A stretch of DNA of 64,000 nucleotides, taken from Cryptomeria japonica (taxonomy: Eukaryota; Streptophyta; Pinopsida; Cupressales; Cupressaceae). Below are positions 23,440 through 36,689 of the stretch, in pieces. The translations under genes and the position numbers were made by a program. A model generated the notes under the pieces. It had not been told where the DNA came from. It made no database searches and saw nothing but the letters and a program-made list of their open reading frames with translations. Where the stretch lies: contig NC_081409.1 in NCBI RefSeq assembly GCF_030272615.1, forward strand, positions 615,396,755 through 615,460,754. Reading direction: 5' to 3'. Numbering within the stretch: the stretch's first letter is position 1; each line of letters starts with the position of its first letter.

Positions 23440-24349
23440 ATAAAAAAAAGGGAAAGGAATGATCTGACAATGAGTCCAAGATTGAATCCTCCAACAATAA
23501 GCTCTTCTTCAATGTAACTTGCACACAAGCCATAAGGACAAAAATATACACGATGTATAGGGGCTTTCCTTAGTCAAACCCTCATTTTGGCATTTCCACC
23601 TCCATAGACGGCTAAATAGATGGATTGGGATAAAACAATAAATAGAAAATGTAATAGAAACAAACCCCACTTAATGGAGGCAAACTCCTATTACAAGAGA
23701 TAAGTTAATAAAATAGAAACGGGATGTGATAAATCCCAAGATGCTCAAATACACAATAGAGATAGAAATATATTACAAGCAAGGCTTGAGAAAGCCAATG
23801 GAGATGCAAAGAGTATTATGGAAAGTTAGAGATTATTGTACCAAGTGAGAGAGAGAGAGAGAGCATGAGAAACTTGTGAGAATACAAGAGACTGCCAAAA
23901 GAACCAAGAGAGAGTCAGGGAGCCCCTACTAAACTAAAAACATGGACTTAAAAGAGACAATAGGAGGGAAAAGAGGGCTATCTAGCCATTTTGAAAGATT
24001 CTAAGCCATTTCCATTGACCTAGCCAAGTGACAAGTGGAAAAATATCCAAAACTGACATTCAAGTGTTAAGACGTCATGGTAAATTTGTTTGGCACACGA
24101 ACATCCATGCGGCACGCTAGTGTCCAAACAAAATATGCTCGAAAATGACAAGAGTCAAGAGAATCATGTGGTTAATGCAAAACTGACACTGAAAGGTAGT
24201 TGCTGAAAAAGTGTCTTGAGCATCCAGAGAGAGAAAAGGCTAATGCAAGGGTTGAAATGAGCCTACACAAATGTTAGAGGAATGGACACTAGAATGGCTA
24301 CAAACGTGTAGGTGAAATTGTAAAGGGGTGTGTAATTTTTGACTCTACA
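23440..24349 (-). mobile_element. LTR remnant of the A/B superfamily
   Basis: Two marks shared with element A and B LTRs are present: a block GGGGCTTTCCTTAGTCAAACC near 23560 (compare the GGTTTGCCTTTAGGTCAAACC type block in B), and an end TTGACTCTACA near 24349 (compare GACACTACA). The left boundary is unclear. The LINE at 24361 inserted just beyond its end. Confidence 0.4.
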
Positions 24350-24862
24350 AATGTGTAATTTTTTTTTGACCAGTAATAGCTTGATATTTTATTAATATTA
24401 ATAAAAGAGTTTACAAAAATATGATCAAAATTGGGCTAGAGCACTTCAAAACTGCCCATGACCTACACCTACCCATAACTACCCATTAAATCTGCCCAAA
24501 CCAGAAACCACCCCAAATCCAAGGCCAAAGCACCATTACCCACATAACGAGTACATGGCAGAATATACAAAACCTTACCCTCAGATACAGACCTACTAAC
24601 CCAATACGTAGCAACACCCAACCATCCCTTAAAATATACCATATTTGACCTAAACACCACCGAAATCCATTAAAACAGCAAAAAATCCCAAAGGGAAAAC
24701 CAAAAAGTTGCCTTGTCTACGCCACTCACCCCACCAAGATCCTTACACCAACTGTCGATCCATCCCACATTGTGAAATCACCTTGTCATCTCACATCCTC
24801 CTCACCCACTTGGATCGTCTGCGCCCATCTACACTTGTTGTGTCATCCATAACCGCCAACGC

Positions 24863-25348
24863 CTATCGGGCCTCCCAATTTTGTATACAATTATTAATGG
24901 TGTCCCATCCAATGAGAGATTCAACCTTGCTTTCTTCATTGTCACACTCTAGAGGCCATTGAATAAATGGTATGGGCTCATATTCCACCTCTTCCTTCAC
25001 ATTCTCAATACCCTCACTCACATCAAAACCCTCTCCCAAAATAGCCCACTCCAACAAGGAGTCCAATCCTTCCAACCAGTCCTTTTCCACAATTGAATTC
25101 ACTACCCATTTGATGGTATCCATGGGTTCACCCAAGTCAAGTCCACATGCAATCACCATGTACACTATGTCCATATTCGTTTTATATTTGTGCTTGATCA
25201 TTATGAATGTTTCTCCCAACATAATCTCCATCACTTGAATGAACTTGGCATCACTAAACATGAACAACTGCTTCAACCTCCGGGTACTTACCTCCCCATA
25301 AAAGGCTATCAAAACTCGAGAGGTGACCAGTGTGAAATTAGCTTCCAT
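24863..25348 (-). CDS. LINE-borne ORF downstream of RNase H, unknown function
   Basis: A 161-codon open frame starts 157 bp after the RNase H stop, inside the LINE. It is rich in hydrophobic and acidic residues: residues 30-60 read like an amphipathic helix (FSDAKFIQVMEIMLGETF) and the C-terminal half is acidic (ENVKEEVEYEP). Reading upstream in the same frame continues for about 30 residues past one TGA, so the original ORF was probably longer. No family recognised. The other two sizeable LINEs in this window also carry an ORF in this position. The open frame in an otherwise truncated copy suggests it was maintained until insertion. Confidence 0.55.
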   Translation of the reverse strand: MEANFTLVTSRVLIAFYGEVSTRRLKQLFMFSDAKFIQVMEIMLGETFIMIKHKYKTNMDIVYMVIACGLDLGEPMDTIKWVVNSIVEKDWLEGLDSLLEWAILGEGFDVSEGIENVKEEVEYEPIPFIQWPLECDNEESKVESLIGWDTINNCIQNWEAR

Positions 25349-25504
25349 CCTTCACTCACCACCTTTAACTCTGACATACTCAAACGCATATGTCACCACC
25401 AAGCAATCCATCCTCCTCTTAACACCACCTTGCATACTTCCCATCCCATCACCCTAACTCCCTTGCCATGCCATAAATGTTTTTGCATGATTTACAGAGC
25501 GACG

Positions 25505-25960
25505 TCATAAATCATCCAACCATGCAATCTCTCTGAAATCCTCAATTTGTACCTCTCCCACTTCAAAGAATGATGAGGCCCACTTAGATAAGCCATCTGC
25601 CTCCTTGTTACCCGCACGTCTTACGTGGCTCACCTCACACCTCGGAATAGACTCCATCTCAACTTTGATGGACGCAATGTAATATTGCAGGTGCCATGCC
25701 TGTATCTCCACACTGATTATAGCATTTAGTATAATCAAAGAGTCACCTTCCAAGTGGATAGATTGCAAACCAATTTGTTTCCCCAATCTAATTTCGAATA
25801 GAGTCGATGAATCTTCTGCCACATTATTCATACCATCTTCAATTCTCTTACTCCCCAAAGCCACTATATTACCCTCACTATCCCTGACCACAGAACCAAT
25901 ACCAAAGGATCTCAGATTACCTTTTGAGGCTCCGTCAAAATTCACTTTAAACCATCCCCC
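25505..25960 (-). pseudogene. LINE ORF2 fragment: RNase H domain
   Basis: The translation shows the plant LINE RNase H with its acidic residues in place: VNFDGASKGN, an AED near the second position, LEGDSLIILNAI and GNKEADGLSKWA. It serves to remove RNA from the cDNA hybrid. The part upstream of this domain was never inserted (5' truncation), so it cannot be translated as ORF2, although about 150 codons are open. The stop at 25505 ends ORF2. Confidence 0.9.
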
Positions 25961-26046
25961 TAGATTTTTTCCATATCACCTCCTTCTGAGACAAGTCACC
26001 TGAATGTACTCAGACCTGCCCCTTAACAAGCCACAAATGTGTAATT

Positions 26047-29000
26047 ATTATTTTTATAAGATGGTGGAGAGTATTAAGTTCATGATTTTCAAGTTTGACA
26101 CTTTAGATAATGTTACAAATTTACTTATGAACCTAATAAGCACAAATAAGTTCTTTTGGTGCTAGGAAGTCATGGGCCTTACATCTTATAGTTGATACAT
26201 TTTATGTTTTATTTTGTCTTTGCAATATAAATATCACATGGGAGAATGTTGATTTCTTATTTCTAATTTCTCTATATAGTAAGGGCATGTGTTAGAGGTT
26301 TTATATGCTTATGTTTTAGGTATTAGTAGGTTACTAGAATCTTGTCAAACTAAAGGAGATATAGTGGATTATATTGTTGTAGATATTTATTCCTAAATAA
26401 TATAAGCTCAATACCTCTTTGGTTGTGGAGTTTTTTCTTAATAGAGTTTCTCCGCACAAATTTGGTGTTATGCATTCATTATAAGTTTTTTGGTTTCTAT
26501 TTATTTTTGTAAAATGTTTCTTCATGTTATATTTTTTATTTAATGGCTATCACATATTCATTCTTTTATATAATAAAATTTGAGTACTTTATGTATATAC
26601 CTTCATTATAATTATTCACTAGTTTCTCAACGTGTTATAATGTGTGAGGGTAGGTTAAAAAATAAATCACAATGTACACTCCAACCTTAATCCAAAAGGT
26701 ATAAGAATATGAAGATCAAACCTAGAGTAAATTTCAAATTTGATAATATAAAATCTAAAAAATGTGATCACAAGCCCTAAAGGGAAGATAAGGTGGTGTA
26801 GGGTCAACCAGGTTCAACAAAAGTATTATAAGAAAAGAAATATACCTAGGGTTATCCTAAGGTAATACAATGAACTAACCAAGTGTATGTAACAATTATG
26901 CACTAGAACCACATAAAAACTTTCAAGTGGAAGGAGAATATATCAACTTTCAAATGTGTAATCACCCAATAAAGACAAAAATTTCCACATTTTATCCTCA
27001 AAAGCAAATATTGAAAGTCAATGTCAAAAAATCTAGGGTGGCTAAGGTGTGTGAAGGATAGACTTGAGGAAAGGAGCACCAAACCCTAAAGTAAATATCT
27101 ATCAATAATAACATGGACAAGCACTAGGATAGTTCAATATGAAAATAAGATACAATCATACATAAATATAGATATAAAAAAACACAAATCCTTAAAGGTA
27201 AACTTGGTTGTGTAAGATCCATCAAATCTACCCAAAAAAAAGGTTAAACACACTCTCCTTGGATTAGTGTAGGTTAATCAATAAAATGAATACACATAAA
27301 TGAAATTAACCTAAACTACATTGGATGGACAAGATATAGATTAGATCATAAATAATTAGACAATTGCATAATTTTTTATATATAGAAATATAGGAGGGTA
27401 GGTCAATGACCTCTATGATTGAATAATGATTGTCAAGTGAATGAACACTCTAAAATCAAGGCACGTAAGGATTTGAGATTCTCTATATGGATTAAAATCA
27501 AAATAATGATTTCTAGTATACTTTAGGTCAAGTTCATGAATCTAGGTCTACTTTGCAACCACAAACTCTATATTCTACCACAAACTCAACCTTTAATGCA
27601 ATTCTAATTTTTATAATGTGTGCAACTTGAAGATGTAATTTTACAAAGTTATTACTATTTTTTCACTTGCAATTGGTGGAATCCATCTGTTTTCTATTGT
27701 GCCAAGCCAAATTAAGATGTTGATTTAATGACTTTGATAAATGGTGAAAGAAAACTTGCAAATTTCTTATAAATTAGATTTGTTGCTCCTTATGAGCACT
27801 AAATCCAAATATGTTTCTATTCACTGCCCTTCTAAATACTCATAGAATAAGATCTACTAGTTACAACTTTGAACCTTAAATTTTAAAAATTTAAATTCAT
27901 AGTAAATCTTTTCGATTTCCTCCCACTAATCACTATGAGATGATGAACACATGTTTGTGTTTATTTGTTTATTATTTTATTGTATTTAAAGATATTCACT
28001 CAATTATCTAAAGAATGTTTAGTCATTAGGAGTTATCAAAAGAGCATTTAAATTGAGAATAATGTAGTAATATTTATTAGGACATATATCATCATACATC
28101 TCCAATTATTGTTCCTAAGTTATTGAATTAGTCTATCCAGGGATTTGATTGGGATTTGATTGAGGAGAACATGACCATCATAATTCAATGTATGCTCTAA
28201 AGATGCTTTTAAATATTACTAGTCCTTATTGAGATCCAAATATTAGAATATCCAGGTGAATAAATTTCAAGCATCAAATTTCTACCAATTCATTCATGCA
28301 AGGATATGTTTGAGGTTGCATGTTATTTTTATTTTGTAGATATGGATTTGAACCAAAGTAGAGTACATTTAGGTTGTATATTGTTAGAGATTTACTTGAT
28401 TGAACCCTACAATTTCATTATCTTCTAAAGTCAACGTCTATATCTCCCACATCACATTTATATTATTAAATTTCAAACTAAGTACCACATTTAATTTATT
28501 CAATTTTCCACATTCAATTTTAATATAATTTCCAACTCATAAATCTTAAGTTTTTATTATTACTTAATTTTTTATTAGTATAATTAAACTTTCAGATTTT
28601 GACTATAGTGTTTTTTCAATCATCTATGATCATTCTTTTCTTTGGGGATCTTCTTTGGATCTAACACATCTTGATGATGAATCATATATGATCATGGATT
28701 ATGATCCATAAAGTAGATGATAAAAAGTACTACATAAACAAAATCTAAAAGTTTTACTCTGCTAATATCATAAATTTTAAAGATTTCATATTTTTAATTA
28801 TTATTTTTATTTTAAATAAATTATCATAAATAATATTTATCTTTATTATAATAAATAATAAATAATATAATTATATATAATTTGAAATTATTAATATGTT
28901 CATTATAATAAAAAAATCAAATGACATAATTATACATAACTATGAATTTTTTTAAAGACTACCCACAAATCAACCCAAACCCCACTCATATAATTATGAA

Positions 29001-31937
29001 TAATTAAATATGTTATATAATGATGATTTATAAATAGTATCAAATAATTATAAATTTAAAGTTGTAAATCTTTTAGTACAAATGAAAATTAATTAAAACA
29101 AATTAAATGTTAGGATTATTAAAACAAGAGTTGTGAGACAGCATGAGTCCCTGCTTTTAGCTAAAAACATGCTAGCAATGAGTGAAGTGTTGAGAACAAT
29201 TTAGTTGTTTATCTAGCAATAGTAAATTGATAACAAAGAACTAATATAAAATTTTCATCTTTAATTCTAAAGCTAAGTATATCTATCTCCCCGTTTTTTT
29301 ATTTTTATTTTTCAATTATCTATGCAAACATTTATTTCTAAATTACTTATTTTTTAATTCATTATATTTATTTACTTAACCAAAATATTAAAAAAACAAT
29401 AAAAAACCTTACCTTTTCTTTTTTAAATTTTCAGAACATTAGATTTCTAGATTAAATACAAACATTTTGATGAAATTCTACTTATACATTTGTAAAACAT
29501 TTTTTAAAATAAAGAAATTATTATTTTTAAATAATTGAATCATATATTTCTTAAATAATAAATATTTTCATAATATTTAAATAATACAATTCCACTCTCA
29601 TACAAATACTAGCTAAATAGTCTTAAATTTAGTTTCCTTTATTGCACCCATAACTTTTTAAGAAAAAAGTTATGCAAGAAAGAATGCGATAAAAACATTT
29701 TAATTTTAATTCAAAAGATTCATTCAAAGAAAATAACATTAATAAAATTATCATCATTCATTTAACAAGTTTGAAAAACTAATAGATGACAGATAATGGT
29801 TTACCATTTTAACATTCTTGATTTGACCAGATAATGGTTTACCATTTTAACATTCTACCAATGACAAATCAAAAAATTAATAATTTTTAAAATAGTTTAA
29901 TAAGAACAAAAATGAAACTTTGATATAAAATTAAATTTTTCATTTTGCACAGTTATCAAAGCATACTAATGTTGGAGATGAAAACATTAGTTCCCTGCTA
30001 AAGGCATGGACTAAAAATGGAGTATGTTTATATCATTTTATTTTATTTTATAATATTATACTGTTAACAAAATTATATTTCATAATAAAAAATTAAATTT
30101 TGAAAAGTATAAGAATATACATTATTGATATTATAAACAATAATAACATTAATCAAAAGATAAATTCAGTATTAACAAATAATTTTTTATTATAAAATTG
30201 AACATAAATATAGTTAAATTCTTAAATAAATTACATTTAAAAAATGAAAACTGTCATTCAAGTAAAAAATAAAAAATAAAATAAACTATATTAAAGTTGA
30301 TACATTTAAATTTTAACTTTTACATTAAAAATTACAAGTAAAATCATAGTAAAAAAGCTAAAAATACAAAGAAACATATTAACAAGGTTTTAAAAAAATA
30401 ATTTTGTTTAGATAATCTCAAATATTATTTAAGTTTTTCTAAATTTTATAATCAACGTTTTATTAAAAAAAAATATAATAATTAATATTAGTTTTTTAAA
30501 AATATAATAATAATTTAAATTTTTAATGCTACTTAAATTAATACAACAAATTGAATTAATAGAAGATCAAAATTTAAAATCAATGATAATGAAAACAAAC
30601 TAAAATTATTTAATATTTCTATTTCAATTTTCTAACTTTTTTTTATCTAAATTATTTTATATAGTTAATATCATTAGTGTTGAAAGGTATTAAGATTATG
30701 TCTATATGTTAGACAAAATGAAACTAATGTTATAATGTTTGGTGGATCAATATCTTATATTTGTTAAAAACTATATAAAAATGTTGTTGTGTATGTTAAA
30801 TTTGTTAAAAAGTTCAATTTTTTATTAATGATAAATAAATTTTGTATTATAAAGAAATATCATATAGTAATTTGTGAGAAATAGAAGTAATGATTTGTTT
30901 GACATTTGTATTCGTGGTACTAATTCTATTCAAAGGGTATTTGTTTCTAATCACTACATCCACTATGTAATATTCTCGCTTTGGATGGCAATTTTTACAC
31001 ATCAACTTGTTCAATAATAGAAGATAAATTTGGACAAGTAAAAGTGAAATAATTATATACTTTTTTGAAAATAATAGTAAAAAACATTAAGAACTATCTT
31101 TCAAATAAATGTGATGAATGAAATAAAGACTTTAAGAAACTATGAACCTTCCATATCAATTCATTAAATGTTTTTAACTACTTTGAATTTCTCACAAAAT
31201 TATAAGAAGAATTAATATAAAAAAAATTTAAAAAAAATCTTCAATTTTAAAATTATTTTAATAAAAGTTAAAAAATTATAATTAATATAAAAATGTTTTT
31301 TTTATTTTTAACATAATATATAATTTAATTAAATTTAATAATTTGTAAAAATATAAAATAAAATTGAAGTCTAATGGTAAAGGAATTTTTACTTTATAAA
31401 TGATTGAAATGTATTTTTAAGGGAAATTTTTTTTAATGGGACAGTATTTTCTTTTGGGAAATTTATTTTCAATATGGTTAAATATTTGACTATTATTAAA
31501 ATTCAGTTATCCTTCAATATAGTAATGAATATCTCTTTTACTTCAGCCTTAAGCACATGTTCGTAAACAATCACATGGAAAATAATTTTACATACTACAT
31601 GAAATCATAAAAAACAATATTGGCGGTGAGAAAACTTAAAATGAAAGACTCATAAATGCGTATGTCCAATGTTGTCAATTTATGGTGTACAGTGAAAATT
31701 TTCTATAAGAGATTAGGAATTCATCTAATTTTTTGCCCTGTCACATTTGATTGATCATCTCTTTTTAATTAAAAGAAAAACAAAAAAACCCAGTAAAAAG
31801 TATACCAGCCAATAGAAAAATGTAAAAATGGAGAGAGAAATTGATATTAATAAATAAATCACAGCAAACTATAGAATAACATATAAGATAAATATTTAAC
31901 AGTTTCCAAAGCAAAACTAATTGTAAGAGGTGAAAAC
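26047..31937. other. AT-rich intergenic or decayed repeat DNA
   Basis: Nearly 6 kb without a convincing ORF, LTR ends or RNA gene; composition becomes very AT-rich from about 28700. Noted inside: a direct repeat of 28 bp at 29791 and 29829 (AGATAATGGTTTACCATTTT start), and two copies of a hairpin-associated repeat near 29130 and 29950 that recur at 31905. Confidence 0.5.
29791..29856. repeat. 28-bp direct repeat, 38-bp period
   Basis: AGATAATGGTTTACCATTTT and the next eight bases (AACATTCT) are repeated exactly at 29791 and 29829. The repeat contains the palindrome AATGGTTTACCATT. Confidence 0.85.
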
Positions 31938-31975
31938 ATTAGTCTCCGCCTATAGATAGGCGGGACTAATAATCT
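31905..31975. repeat. Hairpin repeat, related copies near 29130 and 29950
   Basis: The 33-nt core at 31938-31970 is an inverted repeat: ATTAGTCTCCGCCTAT pairs with AGATAGGCGGGACTAAT. It is preceded by GAGGTGAAAACATTAGTC. A decayed version lies at 29976-30018 (GGAGATGAAAACATTAG, then TTCCCTGC...GCATGGACTAA) and a weaker one at about 29130-29171. This could be the centre of a small foldback/MITE-like repeat; terminal repeats were not delimited. Confidence 0.5.
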
Positions 31976-33316
31976 CCAATCACCACCAGTCTAACGTAAT
32001 CAATGTGTGGGATTAAAACATTCTACAAATGACATTTCTCAAATTAATGGGACAAATTAATTTCTCAATTTAATTCTCATGATGATGAGTTAGCAAATCG
32101 CATAAAGGTAATTAATTCTATGACATTAGGGAATTTTTTACATAGTATAAATAAAGTGGCCCCCACCTTCGTGTTAGAGACTTATACCTATCTACTAAGT
32201 TTGAATATAAGGAAGATTAAAGTAAAGAGGATAAGATGAATATTAAAGGAAAAAAAACAAAAAAAGCTAACTACTTGATGTCAATATTGTTCTAAATTAT
32301 ATGTAAAATTCAAATTGAATTTGATTAGGATTTTCTCTTGTTATTAATGTAGTGTATATGTTTCAATGAATATGTATGATAGTAATTTTTAGATATGATT
32401 TTTTATTAAAAAATTTATGATAAGATTGAAAAAAAAGAGATTTTTATAGATTTTTGGATGAAGATGAATGTAAAGTAGAATAAAGAAGGAAATATACTAG
32501 ATAAAGAATCAAATCTTTAATCTTACGCATGCAAACATTAGATCGAGCTTAATGTGAATTTGCTCATCTTTAGCATGTGGGTGTTCAATTCAGTCGCATA
32601 CAAGTGCATCCATGGATAACAAATTGAAAGATAATGGATGTATAAATGAGTGATTGTAAAATGATGGATAAGGAGTTTGATTTATAGATTTTTGAGAGAA
32701 TCGGATGGATAGATGAGATTCAATATCGGACCTCCAGTTTGATTCTAGAATAAGGGAGCTGACATGACGAGAAGTGGAAAGCGTGGAAGAGTTGCACAAT
32801 ATTTTAATTTTTCATAAAAATAATTATTACGTAAAATTCAATATACTAGGGAGACAACAAGTTTGATTTATGAGTTAAGTGTCTGTGTGAAGGAGTTAAC
32901 TAAGTTTATGATGGAGTTAGTGGGAGTTGGCTATTTGCATTTAAGAGTTAACTAAGTGCATGGATGAATGAAGTGGATTATATGGGTGAGTGGACCTAGG
33001 ATTATGTTTGAGTGAACTAGGTTTTGATGATTCAAATAATTAACTAAATAAATTGTAGGTACATATTAGGTGGAAATTGATATTAATTGATCTATGATAA
33101 TATGTGGATTAAATAACTAGATAAATAATAGATAATTATGTGTAAAAAATTATTAAATTAATGAATAATGTCAACTTAATTTAATTAAATAATTAACTTA
33201 TTTAATCAAATGACAAGGCATTAGGTGTCTTAGGTGATAAATAGGTAATGAAGTGATAATTTATAATGATGAACTATGATAGGATGATGATGGTGAAGAT
33301 GATAATATTTTAGTGT
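31976..33316. other. AT-rich, probable LTR remnant at right end
   Basis: No coding content. At 33317-33335 the minus strand reads CTTAAAGAGGGGCAAAATATAGACAC, written here as a purine run AAAGAGGGGCAAA followed by ATAGACACTAAA. That resembles a polypurine tract plus LTR start, so a minus-oriented LTR probably ends near 33317. Its other end was not found. Confidence 0.3.
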
Positions 33317-33817
33317 CTATATTTTGCCCCTCTTTAAGATGGTGTTCAACATATCATTGTTTCAAAAAAAATGAAAGAGATCTAAAGAAAGCGATGGTAT
33401 TCCCTAGTCATGTAGCCAAAATAATAAAATATTGAATATGGTGAGATGATGATGCCCCCTTGAGAGGTAATTCATCAAAAATATGCACAAGTGAACTCTT
33501 CAAAGAAGAATGATAAGAATAAAACTAAGTGAAAGATGAAGAATGGTAGGAGACGTAATGGATGAAGTGATGACAATGAACATTGTAAGTCCTAGAGAAA
33601 CAAATATTCTGAATGCTACATTATGCTAACATATGAAGAGAAATCTTATTTTGATATAGAAATGGATGGTATGCACCAAGGTATAGAAGACCAACGTGAC
33701 AATGTATCAAATATGTGGATTGACACTTGAGAAAATAATAAACAATACGATGCCTTAGCACTAACAAGGTATTTGATGCACTTGGTGGATACACAATGAA
33801 ACAACCATTAGAAATGG

Positions 33818-33961
33818 AAAGGGGTTCCCATCATATTTCAAGGTGATTCAACTTGGTGGGTCCATTGAGAGAACATCCAACAAACATGGAAAAGATTTCC
33901 CAACATATCTCAAGGTGATTAACCTTGGTGGGTCTTATGAGAGAACAACCAACAAACATGG
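33818..33961. repeat. 72-bp imperfect tandem duplication
   Basis: Two adjacent units share TCAAGGTGATT, CTTGGTGGGTC and GAGAGAACA, and both end CCAACAAACATGG (33889 and 33961). They differ at roughly ten positions. Confidence 0.85.
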
Positions 33962-34880
33962 CGCATAGAAAGAGTAGGCCATGCCCCTACATATGCTAGT
34001 GAAAGAACACCATGATATATAATGATTATGGTGACTATGAGCAAGCATTGTATGGCTCAAAAGATTTATCAAAAGATCAAAAGAAAAAAAAATCAAAGAT
34101 TAAAGATAAAGAAAATATTAATGATAAATCAAAGATCACAAAAATAAATAAAAGAATTAAACCATTATTTTTCATCAATGGCATTATTACCTCTTGTCAA
34201 GATGCTAATAGGATAAATGGATGAGGATTATGCCTAATTTGGGGAAGCATGCATCCCATGAAGGAAAGTGATGGACAAACTATTTAGAATATCCATGAAG
34301 GAAAGTGATGTGACAACTATATTTTATTGAGGTTGATGTTGAGCTCTTGATTTAATGTTAAAGTTTGATATTTTAGGTACATAGTTTGTGGGATATAAAG
34401 AGTTCCGATTATATGAGGTCTTATTAATGAGAAATCAGAGGAAAATAAAATTTTGGTAATAGGATAGGGGAAAATGCAAGTATGTGTATGAGATAATGGA
34501 GAAGTGCATGAAAATCAATTATTATGGAAGGTATCTAGATCCATAAGTGAGTGATATGATAAATCTCAAGATTTATTCTAAAGAAATAGGTAATCGCCTA
34601 TCTCCCTTGTAAAGGGATAGAATATCATAGATAGAGTGGGTTATAATGATAAAAATTGATGAACAAGTCGAAGAAGTAGACTTATGGATGGGTGGTGGAT
34701 GAGGACCTAAAATTTGATGTAGTTTGACTTATTACACATGGTACCTACTGTTGGGGAGTTGTGATAAGAAGTATTCAAAATTTTAGGTGGTTCCATTTCA
34801 AACTCTGCTGGAGGAGGCAGCCCGGAAGATTAGTAAAAGATATTGTTCCTCTTAAGAGGTGGCAACTCTACATGTAATAC

Positions 34881-35801
34881 ATGAATAATAGTTGGTATGT
34901 TGAGAAAATAAAAGAAACCCCTAAGAATTTGTCATCAAGATTTATGCAGGGGAGGAGGTCTTTGCACAAAGGACAAGAAGATCTTGTTCAGTTGAGTCCC
35001 AAGAAAAGGAAAAAAGGGAAAAAATCAAACATGGCATTTGAAGGATATAAGAGATTTCCTAGTAGGGAGGAAGATTATTCATCTGCTGGAAAATCCGAGA
35101 ATAGAGAGGAAAATCCTTTTTATAAAATAAATTCAAAGGATAATAGACATACCCATGATGAGATCATGACTATTGAGGAATAGGAAGCAAAACAGTGGGA
35201 TGAACTTATGCTTAAGATGGCTGATATGAATGCCGATGATGCCAAGATGGCGAGGGCACTTAAAAGGCAACCAGATTGGGTGTTACACAAACTCAAAATA
35301 GAGAGAAATAATATTTCAAGCCCCAAGACAAACAAGATAGGAGAAGAGAGAGGTGAAACAAGTAGACAAGTAGTTCCAAAATATAGTCCCCCTCATATGA
35401 GAAGAATGGACCAGCCTTTTGTAACTTATGATAACCCGTTGGTAAATGAAAATAGAAGATAGATGGATGTGCATAGGGATCAAAGTGAAGAGAGGCAAGA
35501 GGATGGAAGAAGGAATGGAGATGGGGGAAATGATGTGAACTGGATTAACACAAATAGGGGTAACCATGTAGGAAACAATGGATATGGCAGCAATCAAAAT
35601 AATAGACATGATAGAGGTAACAATGGTAATTATGGAAGTGGTAATGGTGGAGGTAGGAACAGTAATAATGGTAATCATAATGGTAATAATAATGGTGGTG
35701 GAAACAATGGTAACAATGGAAACTATGGCAATAATGGTGGATTCAATAGAGGATTCAGAAAAAACATACTACTTGGAAGGACTGCAAGTTATATGTATTA
35801 G
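34881..35801 (+). pseudogene. Interrupted ORF with Lys/Arg-rich start and Asn/Gly-rich tail
   Basis: One frame of 306 codons is broken only by two TAG codons (35181-35183 and 35460-35462). An in-frame TAA lies just upstream of the ATG, so the start is plausible. The N-terminus is basic (SPKKRKKGKKSNMAFEGYKR), the middle is charged and mixed (ADDAKMARALKRQPDWVLHK), and the last approximately 100 residues are almost only N, G, R and D (for example GGGNNGNNGNYGNNGGFNRG). After 35760 a +1 frame continues with KHTTWKDCKLYVLGKSIG. The Asn/Gly tail resembles RGG/prion-like nucleic-acid-binding tails or a gag nucleocapsid without Cys knuckles. No family recognised. A retroelement gag is my first guess given the surroundings. 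Confidence 0.45.
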
Positions 35802-36689
35802 GGAAGTCTATAGGAAGAAGAAGTATCTTTTTTGTGCAAACAGACTATAATGGAGTATTTTCAAGTGCAACTTGTGTATGCAATCATCTCCTAAGGATTA
35901 ATATATAAAGGTTCATTGTTTCTTTTTCTAAATATTGTGTATACTTCTGTGTTGATGAATTATCTTTGTCCTCTTGATAAATCTGTCATTTGATTTGCTA
36001 TGATGTGTCATCACATGGTGTTACATTAAATGTGAGATTGGGTTTTTCATTGTTGTGTAACACATACTGAAACCTTTATAGTTGATGATTAATATTGTCT
36101 CAGGAGTTGATAAGATTTTTTGTCCACAAAGTGTCATAAATATCCTTGGATAGAGGCACTGGTCTATTATTTTTCTTTTAAGGTCCTGGTTGGCCATGCA
36201 TTTAAGGTCCTTGATAGAGAAACATTCTTCCCAAATTCTATATGAACTAATCTTTGCATATTTCTTTTAAGTCCTGAAAGCATTCTTATTCTTAATATAC
36301 TATCATAATCATTTTCATTTCTTTTCAAAGGTATTCACTTAAAGCACATAATAAAGCATAATTGCAGAACAACAATTTGCCAGTTTTGTAATTTGCTAAA
36401 AGGCTTAAATCCACTTTAAATAATCTCTTTTGTGCTTGAGAGGAAGAGGTATACCCACCTAGGTTCAGTGGAGCCTTAAGTGCATAGGGATTTGGTCTTC
36501 GACCATCCCTATTCGTTGGCCAAGGCTAGTTGGATTAGTTGAGGATTTGTCAAACCCTTAGGTTTTCCAATCTGTGGTTTTTGGCACCAACACCTACAAG
36601 TAGGTTTTCACCATCATACTTACCTAAGGCAAAACCAAATGTGGTTTTTATCGAAGGATCATTTTTATATTTAAATTTTTTTTTATTTT

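Larger units (their letters stand above)
24361..26032 (-). mobile_element. 5'-truncated LINE with 14-bp TSD
   Basis: Flanked by a perfect 14-bp duplication ACAAATGTGTAATT (24347-24360 and 26033-26046). On the minus strand the element starts inside the ORF2 C-terminus and holds RNase H and an additional ORF. It ends with AAAATATCAAGC, then ATTACTGGTC and a short A-run at 24361, a typical plant LINE 3' end. Upstream RT is missing through 5' truncation at insertion. Confidence 0.92.

Noticed and set aside
24469-24660. 63-codon minus-strand ORF in the LINE 3' region
   Set aside because: Short, no link to ORF3 frame and no recognisable motif; probably 3' UTR.
28700-31900. Very AT-rich block considered as organellar insertion or centromeric satellite
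   Set aside because: No plastid or mitochondrial gene recognised and no regular tandem period.
32140-32200. TATA-like GTATAAATAAAG that might be a host promoter
   Set aside because: No ORF, conserved element or transcript signature follows; chance TATA in AT-rich DNA is expected.
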